A stretch of 64,000 nt of DNA from Anatilimnocola floriformis (GCF_024256385.1 NZ_JAMLFW010000001.1:5332001-5396000); one strand, 5' to 3'. Counted from the stretch's first letter, positions 46,131-55,609 are shown. Notes: generated by a model from the sequence alone, not told the origin. Made by a program: numbers and translations.

Positions 46131-47270
46131 CTAGGTATTCCGCAGGTACTTATCCAGCGGATGATCGCCGGTCAGTCGCCACGCGCCGTTCTTTTCCTTA
46201 CGGCGTGCGCCGGGGCCGGCGTCGTTGTTCGACGTTGAACCCGTCGGTGGCAGCGGTTTGAGTTCGCCGATAAAGCGGAAGCCGGGCCGAGCGCCTTGCC
46301 ATTGCATCCAATCTTCGAGGAGCCGCTGTGTGTTTCCCTTTTGCGGATGAACGACACGATCCCCTTTTTGGATCACCAGTTCGTGCGCCCCGGTCCAGCC
46401 GAACCAGCCGTAGCAAGCAACGTGGACCGGCAGCCAATGGCCTTCGCCTTTGTCATTGGTCAGGTAACACTCGGCCCAATTGTGATTCGGCACCCATACG
46501 AGCCGCGCGGGAATCTGCAACGAACGGCAAAGCGCAACAAAGACGGCCGACATCTCCTCGCAGTCGCCCCGTTTGGCTTGCATGGCTTTGGCCACGCTCG
46601 TGTAAGCGCCGATTTGGGCTTTGATCGTCTCGCGAATCCAAGCACTGATGGCCAGGGCTTGATCCCAAGGATGCTTGTTTTTTTCGGCGATGGCCTGGGC
46701 GACTTTGCGAACTTCGCTGTCGCTGGTTTGAATGCCCGGGCTATCTTGCAGGTAGTTCTTTTTGATATCAACCGGCAGCTTCGGTTGCTTCTCGGGAAAC
46801 TGTTCCTTGGCGAACCCGTGATACTGCTTGAGCAGCGTCAGCTTCATCTTGGCGATGGCGCGGATGACTTGTCCCTTGGCGATGCCGGGGGCTGCTAGTT
46901 CGAGTTGAGCGGCACCGCTGGTGAGTGGTTGCACGCGGGCTTCGCAGCCTTCGGTCAATACTTCGAGAGATTCGATTTTCTGTTCGGGAAATTCGCTCGG
47001 GACGGGTGTGGTGGCCTTCAACTGACTCGCCGAGCCGTTGCCCTGAAATTCGAGACCGATCGAGACCTCGAAGGTTCGCGGCTCGAGATAACCCGTTTGA
47101 TCTTTGGGCGGCTCGTTCCAAATCCATTTGCCATCGCCCACAACGGGCGTGACGCTGTGCGTCGGACCGAGGAAAGACTCATCCTGCAAGCCTGACCATC
47201 CGCGCTGAGAAGGCCAGGCAGCAACTGCCGCGCACGCCGCCGCTGTCCGCAACCACGTTCGCCTGAGCAT
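46131..47270 (-). CDS. Exported transglutaminase-like cysteine protease fold protein
   Basis: The protein has 379 residues. The signal resembles a Tat type (RRTWLRTAAACAAVAAWPSQRG). The catalytic triad region is clear: Cys in KRGDCEEMSAVFVALCRSLQIPARLVWV, His in NHNWAECYL and Asp/Glu following in ND KGEGHWLP-like context. An N-terminal beta domain (about 60-180) precedes it with PRTFEVSIGLEF. Members of this family hydrolyse or crosslink protein amides. It converges with the dehydrogenase gene (9-bp gap). Confidence 0.85.
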   Translation of the reverse strand: MLRRTWLRTAAACAAVAAWPSQRGWSGLQDESFLGPTHSVTPVVGDGKWIWNEPPKDQTGYLEPRTFEVSIGLEFQGNGSASQLKATTPVPSEFPEQKIESLEVLTEGCEARVQPLTSGAAQLELAAPGIAKGQVIRAIAKMKLTLLKQYHGFAKEQFPEKQPKLPVDIKKNYLQDSPGIQTSDSEVRKVAQAIAEKNKHPWDQALAISAWIRETIKAQIGAYTSVAKAMQAKRGDCEEMSAVFVALCRSLQIPARLVWVPNHNWAECYLTNDKGEGHWLPVHVACYGWFGWTGAHELVIQKGDRVVHPQKGNTQRLLEDWMQWQGARPGFRFIGELKPLPPTGSTSNNDAGPGARRKEKNGAWRLTGDHPLDKYLRNT

Positions 47271-47376
47271 TGCTTATCCTTTTGTTCGAGCCCCGCCAGC
47301 CTTCATCGTAGCTGTCGAACCCAAAACCACCAGGACTAAATGTCCGCCCAGGCACATTTGTAACCAAGCAAACGAA

Positions 47377-47706
47377 CTAAGCAGGCTCTGGCGCGCCCGT
47401 TCGCAACTGTTCGGCAACCAGCACGAGATCATGGAGCGCCGCTTCGAGTTCCGCGGCCGGCGCCGTGTGCTTGGCTAGTTGTTCTAGCCGGGAAGCGACG
47501 GGCGTCAATTGCGGAAAGCCATAGCTGCCGCCGGCGCCTTTGAGCTGATGGGCAAACCGGGCGAGTTCGCTCCAGTTGGCTTCTTCGAGATGCTGCTCGA
47601 GCACGGCCAGTCGATCTGGCATCTCCTGGACAAAGAGCTCGATGAGCTCCGTCATGTCCGGATCGTGACAGTAAGTGGAGAAATAACCTGTTGCGACGGC
47701 CGCCAT
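47377..47706 (-). CDS. Orphan HPt (histidine phosphotransfer) protein
   Basis: The protein has 109 residues from the ATG at 47706 with GGAAGGG upstream; a GTG at 47721 is possible. It is a bare HPt: TELIELFVQEMPDRLAVLEQHLEEANWSELARFAHQLKGAGGSYGFPQLTPVASRLEQ. The His in FAHQLKGAGGSYG is the phosphorylation site. No kinase or regulator is adjacent, so its partners are elsewhere. A similar HPt domain is fused to the hybrid kinase at 23851-26013. Confidence 0.9.
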   Translation of the reverse strand: MAAVATGYFSTYCHDPDMTELIELFVQEMPDRLAVLEQHLEEANWSELARFAHQLKGAGGSYGFPQLTPVASRLEQLAKHTAPAAELEAALHDLVLVAEQLRTGAPEPA

Positions 47707-48201
47707 GTTCAACCCTTCCACGCAATGTGACTCGCCGCCAGTGACTGACTGCGAGTCGCTGTTTCTGAATCCCAGCCACCAGCGGCGGCGGTTGGGAAGC
47801 CTGCCCGAGCAAATCTAGGTCAACGGAATTGGTCCGCCAGCAACCAGCCCGGCAGGAAACGCCGCCGAGCTGGGCGCTTAGAGAGACATTACTGCTAGCA
47901 ATGGCCTCCCATGCGGCACATTCGGCTCAATCCGGACCGTTGACGTAAGCGGCCCGGGGGCTTGGAGAAAATGGCTGGAAATGTGCCGATTGGTCAAGCA
48001 AGGAAAGCGGGGTAGACGATAGCACCTTCAGAACGGTAATTCAAATTACCGGTTCAGTCGCTGAACGTCAGAGTCACGGCTGCCGCACTCCCTTGAGGAC
48101 TATCAACCCTTGAGCGACGCGGGGCCGGCGGTTCCGGCGACACGTAGTTCCCCGTTGTTTCCGTTTCCGTCTCCCTGTGTTATTGGTTTTTGGAGTTTCC
48201 C
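47707..48201. other. Long leader region before the cysteine-rich gene
   Basis: No gene was seen in about 495 bp. The right part contains two adjacent perfect inverted repeats (48035-48050 and 48052-48066) and the leader of the cysteine-rich secreted protein. The left part holds the HPt gene's upstream region. Confidence 0.5.
48035..48066. promoter_or_regulatory. Two adjacent palindromes upstream of the cysteine-rich gene
   Basis: GGTAATT-CA-AATTACC at 48035-48050 is a perfect 7-bp-arm palindrome typical of a dimeric repressor operator. GTTCAG-TCG-CTGAAC follows at 48052-48066. They lie about 140 bp before the ATG at 48202. A metal or redox regulator would fit a cysteine-rich product, but no regulator gene is nearby. 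Confidence 0.5.
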
Positions 48202-48681
48202 ATGAAGAGCCGTATTGCTGGTTTGTGTGTTGCTGCTGTTATGTTCTGTATCGCGTCGAGCGCTTCGGCGTTTGAACTCCTCGGTGGTTGCGGCTGCGAA
48301 GCTGCTCCTTCTTGCCAGCCGACCTGCTGCGTGAAGTACAAGAAGGCTCGTTGCCACCACAGCCGTTGCTGCAAGCCTTCGTGCTGCACGCCGAGCTGCA
48401 CCGCCGCTGCTCCTACTTGCAGCGCTCCTGCTCCGACCTGTGCCGCTGCTGCCCCGACTTGTGCCGCTGCTGAACCGACCTGCGCCGCTGCTCCTTCTTG
48501 CGGTTGCGAAAACAGCTGCTGCAAGCAGAAGTGCTGCAAGCAGAAGTGCTGCAAGACCAAGTGCTGCAAGCAGCCGAAATGCTGCCAACCGAAGTGCTGC
48601 AAGCAGAAGTGCTGCAAAGTCAAGTGCTGCAAGCCGGTTTGCTGCGTCGCCGCTGCTCCTAGCTGCGGTTGCGGTGGCTAG
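48202..48681 (+). CDS. Secreted, highly cysteine-rich repeat protein
   Basis: The start is taken at the ATG at 48202 (MKSRIAGLCVAAVMFC), giving 159 residues. A signal peptide ends in SSASAFE. The mature 136 residues contain about 37 cysteines. The first part has the heptad-like AAAPTC repeats, and the second consists of eight CC-x-x-K units (CCKQK, CCKTK, CCQPK, CCKVK) ending in CCVAAAPSCGCGG. No domain is known to me. It may be a metal-binding or disulfide-crosslinked cell-wall protein. Planctomycete walls are protein- and cystine-rich, which makes the latter attractive. Confidence 0.8.
   Translation: MKSRIAGLCVAAVMFCIASSASAFELLGGCGCEAAPSCQPTCCVKYKKARCHHSRCCKPSCCTPSCTAAAPTCSAPAPTCAAAAPTCAAAEPTCAAAPSCGCENSCCKQKCCKQKCCKTKCCKQPKCCQPKCCKQKCCKVKCCKPVCCVAAAPSCGCGG
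48517..48645 (+). repeat. Tandem 15-bp coding repeats (CCKxK units)
   Basis: Eight imperfect copies of a unit beginning TGCTGCAAGCAGAAG, plus one 18-bp variant, encode the cysteine pairs of the secreted protein. Copy number is likely to vary between strains through slippage or unequal recombination. Confidence 0.85.
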
Positions 48682-48752
48682 TTTGTAAATCACAAGCGAC
48701 TATCAGCCGCATATACCACTGCGGCTGGTTGATTCGCCTGTAACCATACAAG

Positions 48753-48785
48753 AAGCCCTCGGTCGCAAGACTGAGGGCTTTTTGC
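48753..48785 (+). terminator. Factor-independent terminator after the cysteine-rich gene
   Basis: AAGCCCTCGGTC (48753-48764) pairs with GACTGAGGGCTT (48769-48780) through 11-12 bp with one G-T wobble and a GCAA tetraloop, followed by a T-run (48779-48783). Confidence 0.85.
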
Positions 48786-48837
48786 GTTCTTGGTGTCTCA
48801 GAACTCAGAACTCAGAACTCAAAACTTAGAACTACTC

Positions 48838-50367
48838 TCAAAACAGCCCACCGCCGCCGCCGAAGCCGCCCTTCGAGAAGTACGCCTTGTCCACGTTCTC
48901 GGCCAGTTCCTTCACATCCGGATCGCTGTCGCGACGAGCACGTTCCACGAGGGGAACCAGATTGGGCGGAATTTTCCAGAGGCCGGACATCTGTGTCGAA
49001 GCCGATCGGGCAAACTCTTCTCGCTCGGCGAGAATCTGGCGGATCAGCATGACGGCAGCGCGGCGATTCTCGGGTTGCGAATCATCGAGCGCCTCATCGA
49101 GATACGGCGCGATTTCGGTCTGCCAGGTTGCCCGCAGTGGGGCCGTGGAAAGTCGTTGATCACTCGCGCCCAGCAGACTCCACGGCTCTTTTCCAAAGTT
49201 TGTGCGGACGATGGGGAGGAGTTCGTTAAAAATCGCCGACCGGTTCGGCGGATCGACGGCGAACATCTTGCGCAGCAAATCGACGGCGGCCTCAGGAGAG
49301 TTGATCGCCAACTGGCGACTTTCTTCAAGCAAAGGTCGGAGGTGCTTTTCCCGCGAATTCGGAATGTGGCGATAGCTCTCCCAACGCGCAGCCGCGGCCA
49401 ATTGCGGCGTGGTCTCGCTGATATTCGCCAAGGCCGCTGCGAACGGCTCGCTCTTGCCACCGACTTGGATCACAGCCAAGATCGCCGCGAACTGCACGTG
49501 TGGCTGCTCCCTCTTCGCGGCCCACTTTTCAAGCAACGGCAAAGCGGCGGGACCAAAGTCAACAGCGGTACTGAGCAAGGTCACCTGCTGCGCGATATCT
49601 CCCTGCTCGATCCGTTTGGTCAGTTGCTCCAACTGAGCGTCGAACACCTCTTTCGGCAATCCAGATACGTATTGCCGCGCGACGAGCTTCTGCGTTTCGG
49701 CAGATCGTTCCTGCCAGTCGCCAGACTTCTTTCCTTGTTGATACTCGCCCGCCGCGATGAGTTCACCTTGCTCGTTCCATTCTTCCCACTTGCCGCTGCG
49801 CTCATCTTGATCAAACTTCCCTGCCGCGGCGAGTTTACCGCTCACGTGCCAGTACTTCGCCGGTCCTTGTCGCCGATGGGGTAGCCATTGATCGGAAGTG
49901 TGTAGCACATAGGTAACTTCACTCACCTGTTGGCCGTCAACGTCCCACGTCTTCCACACCCCGATTCGCCCGCCGGTCTGCATTCGCCCCTGCACGGCAA
50001 TTCGGCCGTTGGGATGATAGGTCGTCCACCAGCCATGCTGCTGATCCTGGCGATAGTGACCATCGACGAGCAAGTTTCCTTCGAGATCCTTGATCCGCCA
50101 AAAACCGTCGTTGATATGCGTAACCTCAATCGGAGTGGAAAACCCCGCGTTGCCATTGTTCGTGTTCATCACGCCCCGATACTGTCGCTGCAGCACCAAG
50201 TATCCGCCCGCGATCTTTTCGTCTTGCTGCTTTGGCAACAGGTAATACCAACACGCCGCGCTGGCAATCGCCATCAGCACCAGCAGCGTCCGCAGGCTGA
50301 ACTGCCATGGTTTGAAACGGCGGTACCAAGGTTTGGCGACGATGGCCGGTTGATTAATTTCACTCAT
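48838..50367 (-). CDS. Membrane-anchored MORN-repeat and HEAT-type protein
   Basis: The start is the ATG at 50367, which overlaps the preceding gene by 8 bp, giving 509 residues. A membrane anchor sits in FSLRTLLVLMAIASAACWYYLLP. MORN-type repeats follow (about 100-240): NLLVDGHYRQDQQHGWWTTYHPNGRIAVQGRM, GKLAAAGKFDQDERSGKWEEWNEQGELIAAGEY. Then comes an alpha-helical HEAT-like half. The C-terminus ends GGFGGGGGLF. It is the last gene of a three-gene operon with two large modular proteins; the function is unknown. Confidence 0.8.
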   Translation of the reverse strand: MSEINQPAIVAKPWYRRFKPWQFSLRTLLVLMAIASAACWYYLLPKQQDEKIAGGYLVLQRQYRGVMNTNNGNAGFSTPIEVTHINDGFWRIKDLEGNLLVDGHYRQDQQHGWWTTYHPNGRIAVQGRMQTGGRIGVWKTWDVDGQQVSEVTYVLHTSDQWLPHRRQGPAKYWHVSGKLAAAGKFDQDERSGKWEEWNEQGELIAAGEYQQGKKSGDWQERSAETQKLVARQYVSGLPKEVFDAQLEQLTKRIEQGDIAQQVTLLSTAVDFGPAALPLLEKWAAKREQPHVQFAAILAVIQVGGKSEPFAAALANISETTPQLAAAARWESYRHIPNSREKHLRPLLEESRQLAINSPEAAVDLLRKMFAVDPPNRSAIFNELLPIVRTNFGKEPWSLLGASDQRLSTAPLRATWQTEIAPYLDEALDDSQPENRRAAVMLIRQILAEREEFARSASTQMSGLWKIPPNLVPLVERARRDSDPDVKELAENVDKAYFSKGGFGGGGGLF

Positions 50368-52984
50368 GAAATTCTCCCACGACCGGAATCGGGCTCGTCC
50401 TGTACGGACGCCGTCGTTGCGGAATCGAATTGAAAGGGAGATCGTCAGGCATCGCTGGCAAGGCCTTCCGCTGACCGCTACGCAGTTCACGCAAGGTTTG
50501 CTCGATGCGTGCTTTTACTTCCGGTGTACCAAGATGGTAGCAATGCAGCAGGTTGCCGAATTGAAAATGTGCATTCAGAACCGGCTGCCTCGGCGCACTG
50601 GCTGCGGAAGAATCCATGGGATATTGAGCCTCTTCCAAAGTGCGGGAAAGTTGCAAGGGAAGCAATGTTCCCCGCGGCGCGACGAGATCATCAACGCAGT
50701 ACAAATGGGCTACCCAGTCCGGCTGCGGCTCGGCGCCGGTCTTGTCGATCCGCACCACGCCGTCGACGACCACAATCTGCTGTTCACGCGGATCGCCAAT
50801 TAACTGCTGCAGCACTTCGACGAGCGGCTGTGCTTGCGCATCGATCGAGACCAGATCGGTCACCTTGATGTCGAGTGCCGTAGTTGCATTGGCAGGTACA
50901 ATCGCATCACCATCGAGGCCGTAGGGCACTTCTTGAAGCACCAGTGGCAAATCAAATTGCCGGGCCAGCTTTAACAGCGCATCACCCCGCGATTCACTCT
51001 CGATCTTGAACGTCGCCTTCTCCTGCAACTTCTGGAGTAGCTCGTCCGAACGCTCGACAAACCACTCGCGCTGAATCGCCGCAGCGTCGCTGTCGCCGAA
51101 TAAATCGAGCGGACTGTTAAGTGCCTCGCCGGCCAACTGCTGGCCTCGCCAACGCTGGTTGCCGCTCGCTGTGTACTCCTCCAACACTTTCAGAAACAGC
51201 TTGATGCGAGCCATGACGCGCGGATGTGCACAGACAACCAGGGTCTCTTGAAATTGAGCGCAGCTGCCAAGCCCGCCCAAGTCCTGCCAACTGTCGGGGT
51301 CCACTGCGGCGGTTAGCAAATCTCCGACGCTCAACGGTGTATGTTGCGTCGCCAGCCACGGCCGCAGATCAAAGATCTCGCACACTTCCAGCCGAGAGTC
51401 GTCGAAGTGGCCGTCGTCGCGCAGTTCCGTAACTTGCTCCAGGTGATGCAGCTCGACATCACTGGCGGCCAGCAGCAGTTGCAGATTCTCCCGCAACGGC
51501 CGTTTCGGCAGATGCGCCCACACGCGTCGGGCGTCTGAGAACAAGGCGGCAGGAATGCGAATGTTGCTCGTTTGCGTAGCGTCAGGCTCTCGCACAGCCC
51601 GCAGGTCAATTGCTTTTGCCTCGGCCAGCCGCTCTCGCATCGCCGGCAACATTACCGGGAGCGGCCGAATCGGCGAGAGCACTGCGTGACGCACCGCGCC
51701 GCTGCGAACTTGTCGCAGCTTCGTAAGTAGCTCCAAGATTGGCTCGCAAGCTTCTAAGTTGTGTGATATCAGCAGCAACTCTCCATCCGCGCAGCTGCTG
51801 ATCCGACCGGCGCCGCTGACGTCTTTCCACAGTTCAGTACCCAACGTGTTCGTGATTAAGTCGATCAACTCGTCAATAAAGTACTCGCCATCGCGCTTGA
51901 CCAGATCCGCGACCGGGTACGCAAAAAGTGTTTCCGTCTCAAACCGATACAACTGTCGGCGGTCCTTGCGATCAAAAATGACGAGCAATCGTCCCTCGGC
52001 GCCGATTGCAAATTCGAGCTGCAGCTTCGGCTGCCAGGTGCGCAACACATCGCGGAGTGGCACTCCTTGCAGCTCACAGTTGATCAAACCTTGATGGGCA
52101 ACTTCCTCTTGCGTATTGCGAACCAACACCTCGTTCTCGTGCGAAGTGATTGGGAACTTCGCTTGCGCACTAAGCCGTTCAACAAACTCCGCATAGGGCA
52201 TGTTGACTGCTTTTAGTATGATTGGGCAATCCAAGGCTTGTTGCAGGCGTTGAAAGGCTTCCCTATCGCAATCGAGGCAGATCGGCTCGCCGGCCACTGC
52301 GTTCCACTTCAACGCAGGAACTCGCTCTTTTGCTTGCCGGCAGGCAGCGCTCAGCCGCTGCATAAAACGCTCCGTACGCAGGTGGCCGCGGAGCGGTTGA
52401 TACGTTGTAACGCCAGCCGGCGTTTCCTCCGCTGCACGCGGTCCACCGACAGAATCCCACTCATCAGGATCGATTTTCGAAGTGAGCAGGTCCAGCCATT
52501 CATCAACCGATATCTGGGGACCATCCGGCAGGGCATAGTTCTGCCAGTAACGCGGTTCATCTTTGACTTCACCGTAGAGAATCACATTCCCGTCGCTGCG
52601 TTCTCGCCAGGTGAAGTTGCGCAGCTTCCCCACGGTTTCGAGCCATTCGAAGGCAGTCAGAGGCGGCAACTGGCAATCAATCGGCGCCTTCAGATATCGC
52701 TTCATCTCCGCACTATCCGAGCGCCAATGGACCTCGATGCCGGTCTGTTGCTTGAAACCCGCAAACAAGTCGAGTAGCGATGTCGCCTTCGAATCGGCGA
52801 AGACCACTTCCGTTTGAAATCGCTGGCGCGACTTGACTGCGGCGTTGTACTCCTCGGCCAGGCGTGCCAGGCGCGATCGTTCCGCAATCCAGCGATAGCC
52901 AATTACCGTGAGCGCACTCAGCAGCGCCGCGACAATGAGCCAGCGCCAGACGGAACGGAGCGGTTTTTGCGGCGTCTTGCTCAT
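50360..52984 (-). CDS. Large modular membrane-anchored protein of unknown function
   Basis: The protein has 874 residues. A transmembrane segment (WLIVAALLSALTVIGYRWI) is followed by repeated alpha/beta units resembling the N0/secretin or STN domain type, for example FEWLETVGKLRNFTWRERSDGNVILYGEV. Several units contain a 'YPVADLVKRDGEYFIDELIDLITNTLGTELWKDVSGAGRISSC' pattern (aromatic-V-x-DL...W...GG) that recurs in planctomycete proteins. It overlaps its paralogue at 52981 by 4 bp and the MORN gene by 8 bp. The function is unknown. Confidence 0.75.
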   Translation of the reverse strand: MSKTPQKPLRSVWRWLIVAALLSALTVIGYRWIAERSRLARLAEEYNAAVKSRQRFQTEVVFADSKATSLLDLFAGFKQQTGIEVHWRSDSAEMKRYLKAPIDCQLPPLTAFEWLETVGKLRNFTWRERSDGNVILYGEVKDEPRYWQNYALPDGPQISVDEWLDLLTSKIDPDEWDSVGGPRAAEETPAGVTTYQPLRGHLRTERFMQRLSAACRQAKERVPALKWNAVAGEPICLDCDREAFQRLQQALDCPIILKAVNMPYAEFVERLSAQAKFPITSHENEVLVRNTQEEVAHQGLINCELQGVPLRDVLRTWQPKLQLEFAIGAEGRLLVIFDRKDRRQLYRFETETLFAYPVADLVKRDGEYFIDELIDLITNTLGTELWKDVSGAGRISSCADGELLLISHNLEACEPILELLTKLRQVRSGAVRHAVLSPIRPLPVMLPAMRERLAEAKAIDLRAVREPDATQTSNIRIPAALFSDARRVWAHLPKRPLRENLQLLLAASDVELHHLEQVTELRDDGHFDDSRLEVCEIFDLRPWLATQHTPLSVGDLLTAAVDPDSWQDLGGLGSCAQFQETLVVCAHPRVMARIKLFLKVLEEYTASGNQRWRGQQLAGEALNSPLDLFGDSDAAAIQREWFVERSDELLQKLQEKATFKIESESRGDALLKLARQFDLPLVLQEVPYGLDGDAIVPANATTALDIKVTDLVSIDAQAQPLVEVLQQLIGDPREQQIVVVDGVVRIDKTGAEPQPDWVAHLYCVDDLVAPRGTLLPLQLSRTLEEAQYPMDSSAASAPRQPVLNAHFQFGNLLHCYHLGTPEVKARIEQTLRELRSGQRKALPAMPDDLPFNSIPQRRRPYRTSPIPVVGEFHE

Positions 52985-55506
52985 CCAAAGGGATCCAGTG
53001 GAATAGGTTTTGGCCTCGCAGGCAGCGGCAACTCGGGACGCACATCGTCTTCTTCCACAGGCAGCGACTGCAACTCACCAGTGCGAAGTGCATGCAGCGT
53101 GCGTTGGATTTCGACGAGCTCATCTAACTGGGCGGTCACGCTCAAGAAACGATCGAGACAAAAACGATACTCCGCACGACCTGAGCGAGATGTTTGCCAG
53201 TTCTTATTTAGCGTTCGCAGCAATTGCCCCGGCTGCAATGGCCCTGCTGGCTTCACCAAGTCAGCCACATCAAACAAACAGCAGTCTCTCACGCTACCCT
53301 TGGCCATGGTGGACTGCCGATCCCAGGTCTGGATCACGCCACCCACGACGATCCATTCTTTGAAACTTCCCGGTCGCAGCAACTGTCGCAGGATTTGGGC
53401 CACTGGCTGATCGGTCGCCGTGAGCGAAACCCTTTGATCGGGGTTCACATCGACATAGAGCGAACCTGGGTTCACGACCGGCAAGTGATGTTTGCGAGCG
53501 ATCTCCAATAAGGCTTCGCGCACGGTAACGTCGGGCAAGGTGACCGAATCGCGCGTCGTCAGCAATTGCTGTTGCAAGTCGCTGAAGGCAGGATCGTTCG
53601 ATTGGTTTCGCAGCAATTCTCCTCGCAGGAAAGGAGCCGATTGATTCTTGGCCGCGAGCGCCGCCACTTCGGCGGGCTGCAAGAAGTTGTGTTCACGCAG
53701 GGCCTGAAAAATGGGCCGTGTGCGCGACAGCACGCGGGGAAAATGTTGCAACACCAGTAGATCGCCCAACCGGTAAGTCTGCCCTTCGCCCCCATTCAGT
53801 CGCCAAATGTAAGGATCGAGATTGTGAACTAACTGCTGAATCTGCTCGTTCCTCGCGGGTGCTCCAGCCGTCAATGATTGCAAGTCATGCACTTCGAGGG
53901 CGAGCGCTGTGCCGTCGTTGCCACGTGCCGCTTCGTCCTGCGCGGCGATCAGCAAATGATCGTCCTTGACGATGACGGCCAGAAAGTAGGGCTCGAGCAA
54001 CCGCCGCAGATTGTCGCCGAGCGGCTGCTCTGGCAAATGGCACCACAGGCCTTCACCGGACAAATTTCCTTCGGTCACTTTCTTACTCAGCTTCACGGGC
54101 AAGTGAAAGCGTTTCTCAATATCCGCAGCGATCTCAGCGATTGGAACGTTGAGGTAAATCAGCTCGGCGGGTTGCTCGAGCTGTTTTTGCAAGGGATGCG
54201 GCGGCAACTCGGGGCGCTCAGACGGGCCGTATCCGGCCAGTGCACGGCGAATCGCGGCGAGCAACTCGCGAACTTGCTGATGTCCTTGCGGAGAACTAGT
54301 GATGACTAACGAATCGCCAAAGCGACTCATTTTCTCTTCGGTTCCGCGGCGCGAATCCATCTTCGTGATGGAAATGCTGACTAGTTCGCTGAGTTCACCG
54401 AACGACAACGGCTTGTCACCATGCAGCAAGTCGCCAATCGGATACAGCCAGGTCGGCTGACTGAAATCTTTCGATCCTGTGGTTCTCCCGCGGATCACCA
54501 GTGCTCGACCATCGCCGGTGGGTGAGATACTCAGCCCGATGTCGCCAAGCCAATCGATCGACGTTGCCTCCTCAACCAGTGTGCGGAGCGTAGCTTGTTG
54601 AACATCAACGTTCACTCCCCTGCGCGGTCTCGCAAACGGAAACTCACGGGTGTATTTCGTATCAAGGACGATGGGGAAATTGACTCGTCGCGAGAGTTGC
54701 CAGGCCAATTGATCGAATGTCTGATCTTCGAACTGCAAATCAACTCGTTGATCGAGCGCCGCCAGGGCCCGTTGCATTGCCGCGGGATCGGCGCTGATGC
54801 AATGCTGCTGCCAAGCCGGATCGTTCGATGAAATGACCGCCAACTGTCGAACTCGCTCTTCCGCTGCTGCCATGCTTTGCAGCCATTGCTCGATCTCCAG
54901 TTGAATGGAGCGGCGCTGCCTGACCTGCAACGCGCCGGGCACGGCAATGATCGCATTCGGCTCCGAAAACCAATCGATATGCGCTGTTTCGAGCATCGTG
55001 GCCCAATGCTCGGGCGGAATTCCACTGCGCGATAGTGGATAGGTTCTCAGTTCCAGCGGAAACAACTCAGGATTGGCCGTGAGCATGATCCTGCCATCCG
55101 CCTGTGGAATCCAATCGAGATAACCCGAGAGTCGCGACAACGCTTGCAGCGACTCACGAGCACTCATCGGCGGCAAGTAAACACGAACGAGGTCTTTCGT
55201 GACAATCAACTTGGTACCTGCCGCCAAGTACAACGGCACGCCGGTCTGCCGTTGCCATTCTTTCATCCACTCCTTCAGCTGGAGAGGTTGTTCGGAACGC
55301 ATGTCAACCGTGACTGCAAGCCGCTCGTCCCAAGCACGCTCGGCCTGCCAGGCTGCGAGTCGCTCGTTGGCGTTGCGACGGGAAAGATAGACGCGGTAGG
55401 CACCGACTACCAGCGCCAGAAAGATTAAGACAAGCAACAGCGCGCGAGCAAACGCCGACCGAGGAAGCCGGGCGCTGGCTGCGTTGGAGAGCGCGCGCAG
55501 AATCAT
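52981..55506 (-). CDS. Large modular membrane-anchored protein, paralogue of the next gene
   Basis: The protein has 841 residues. A transmembrane segment (FARALLLVLIFLALVVGAYRVYL) precedes units alike in order to those of the gene at 50360-52984: PLQLKEWMKEWQRQTGVPLYLAAGT, VLLDTKYTREFPFARPRRGVNVDVQQATLRTLVEEA, and YPIGDLLHGDKPLSFGELSELVSISITKMDSRRGT. The N-terminal unit reads like an STN domain (LNVxxATLRTLVEEA). The first gene of the operon and the paralogue after it point to an ancient duplication. The role may be a multivalent envelope scaffold. Confidence 0.75.
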   Translation of the reverse strand: MILRALSNAASARLPRSAFARALLLVLIFLALVVGAYRVYLSRRNANERLAAWQAERAWDERLAVTVDMRSEQPLQLKEWMKEWQRQTGVPLYLAAGTKLIVTKDLVRVYLPPMSARESLQALSRLSGYLDWIPQADGRIMLTANPELFPLELRTYPLSRSGIPPEHWATMLETAHIDWFSEPNAIIAVPGALQVRQRRSIQLEIEQWLQSMAAAEERVRQLAVISSNDPAWQQHCISADPAAMQRALAALDQRVDLQFEDQTFDQLAWQLSRRVNFPIVLDTKYTREFPFARPRRGVNVDVQQATLRTLVEEATSIDWLGDIGLSISPTGDGRALVIRGRTTGSKDFSQPTWLYPIGDLLHGDKPLSFGELSELVSISITKMDSRRGTEEKMSRFGDSLVITSSPQGHQQVRELLAAIRRALAGYGPSERPELPPHPLQKQLEQPAELIYLNVPIAEIAADIEKRFHLPVKLSKKVTEGNLSGEGLWCHLPEQPLGDNLRRLLEPYFLAVIVKDDHLLIAAQDEAARGNDGTALALEVHDLQSLTAGAPARNEQIQQLVHNLDPYIWRLNGGEGQTYRLGDLLVLQHFPRVLSRTRPIFQALREHNFLQPAEVAALAAKNQSAPFLRGELLRNQSNDPAFSDLQQQLLTTRDSVTLPDVTVREALLEIARKHHLPVVNPGSLYVDVNPDQRVSLTATDQPVAQILRQLLRPGSFKEWIVVGGVIQTWDRQSTMAKGSVRDCCLFDVADLVKPAGPLQPGQLLRTLNKNWQTSRSGRAEYRFCLDRFLSVTAQLDELVEIQRTLHALRTGELQSLPVEEDDVRPELPLPARPKPIPLDPFG

Positions 55507-55609
55507 GCCGCTGTAAGCCGGAAAGAAAGTTGCCCCGGCTGGAGTTTAATCGAGCAGCACGGGACGGGTCAAACTTTCACTGCGGTTACTTCGTGCGGAA
55601 CTCTGGCAG

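Noticed and set aside
48796-48836. Short tandem repeat AGAACTC (tcagaactcagaactcagaactc) after the terminator.
   Set aside because: It is a low-complexity tract of a few units. A CRISPR array would need longer repeats with unique spacers and cas genes.
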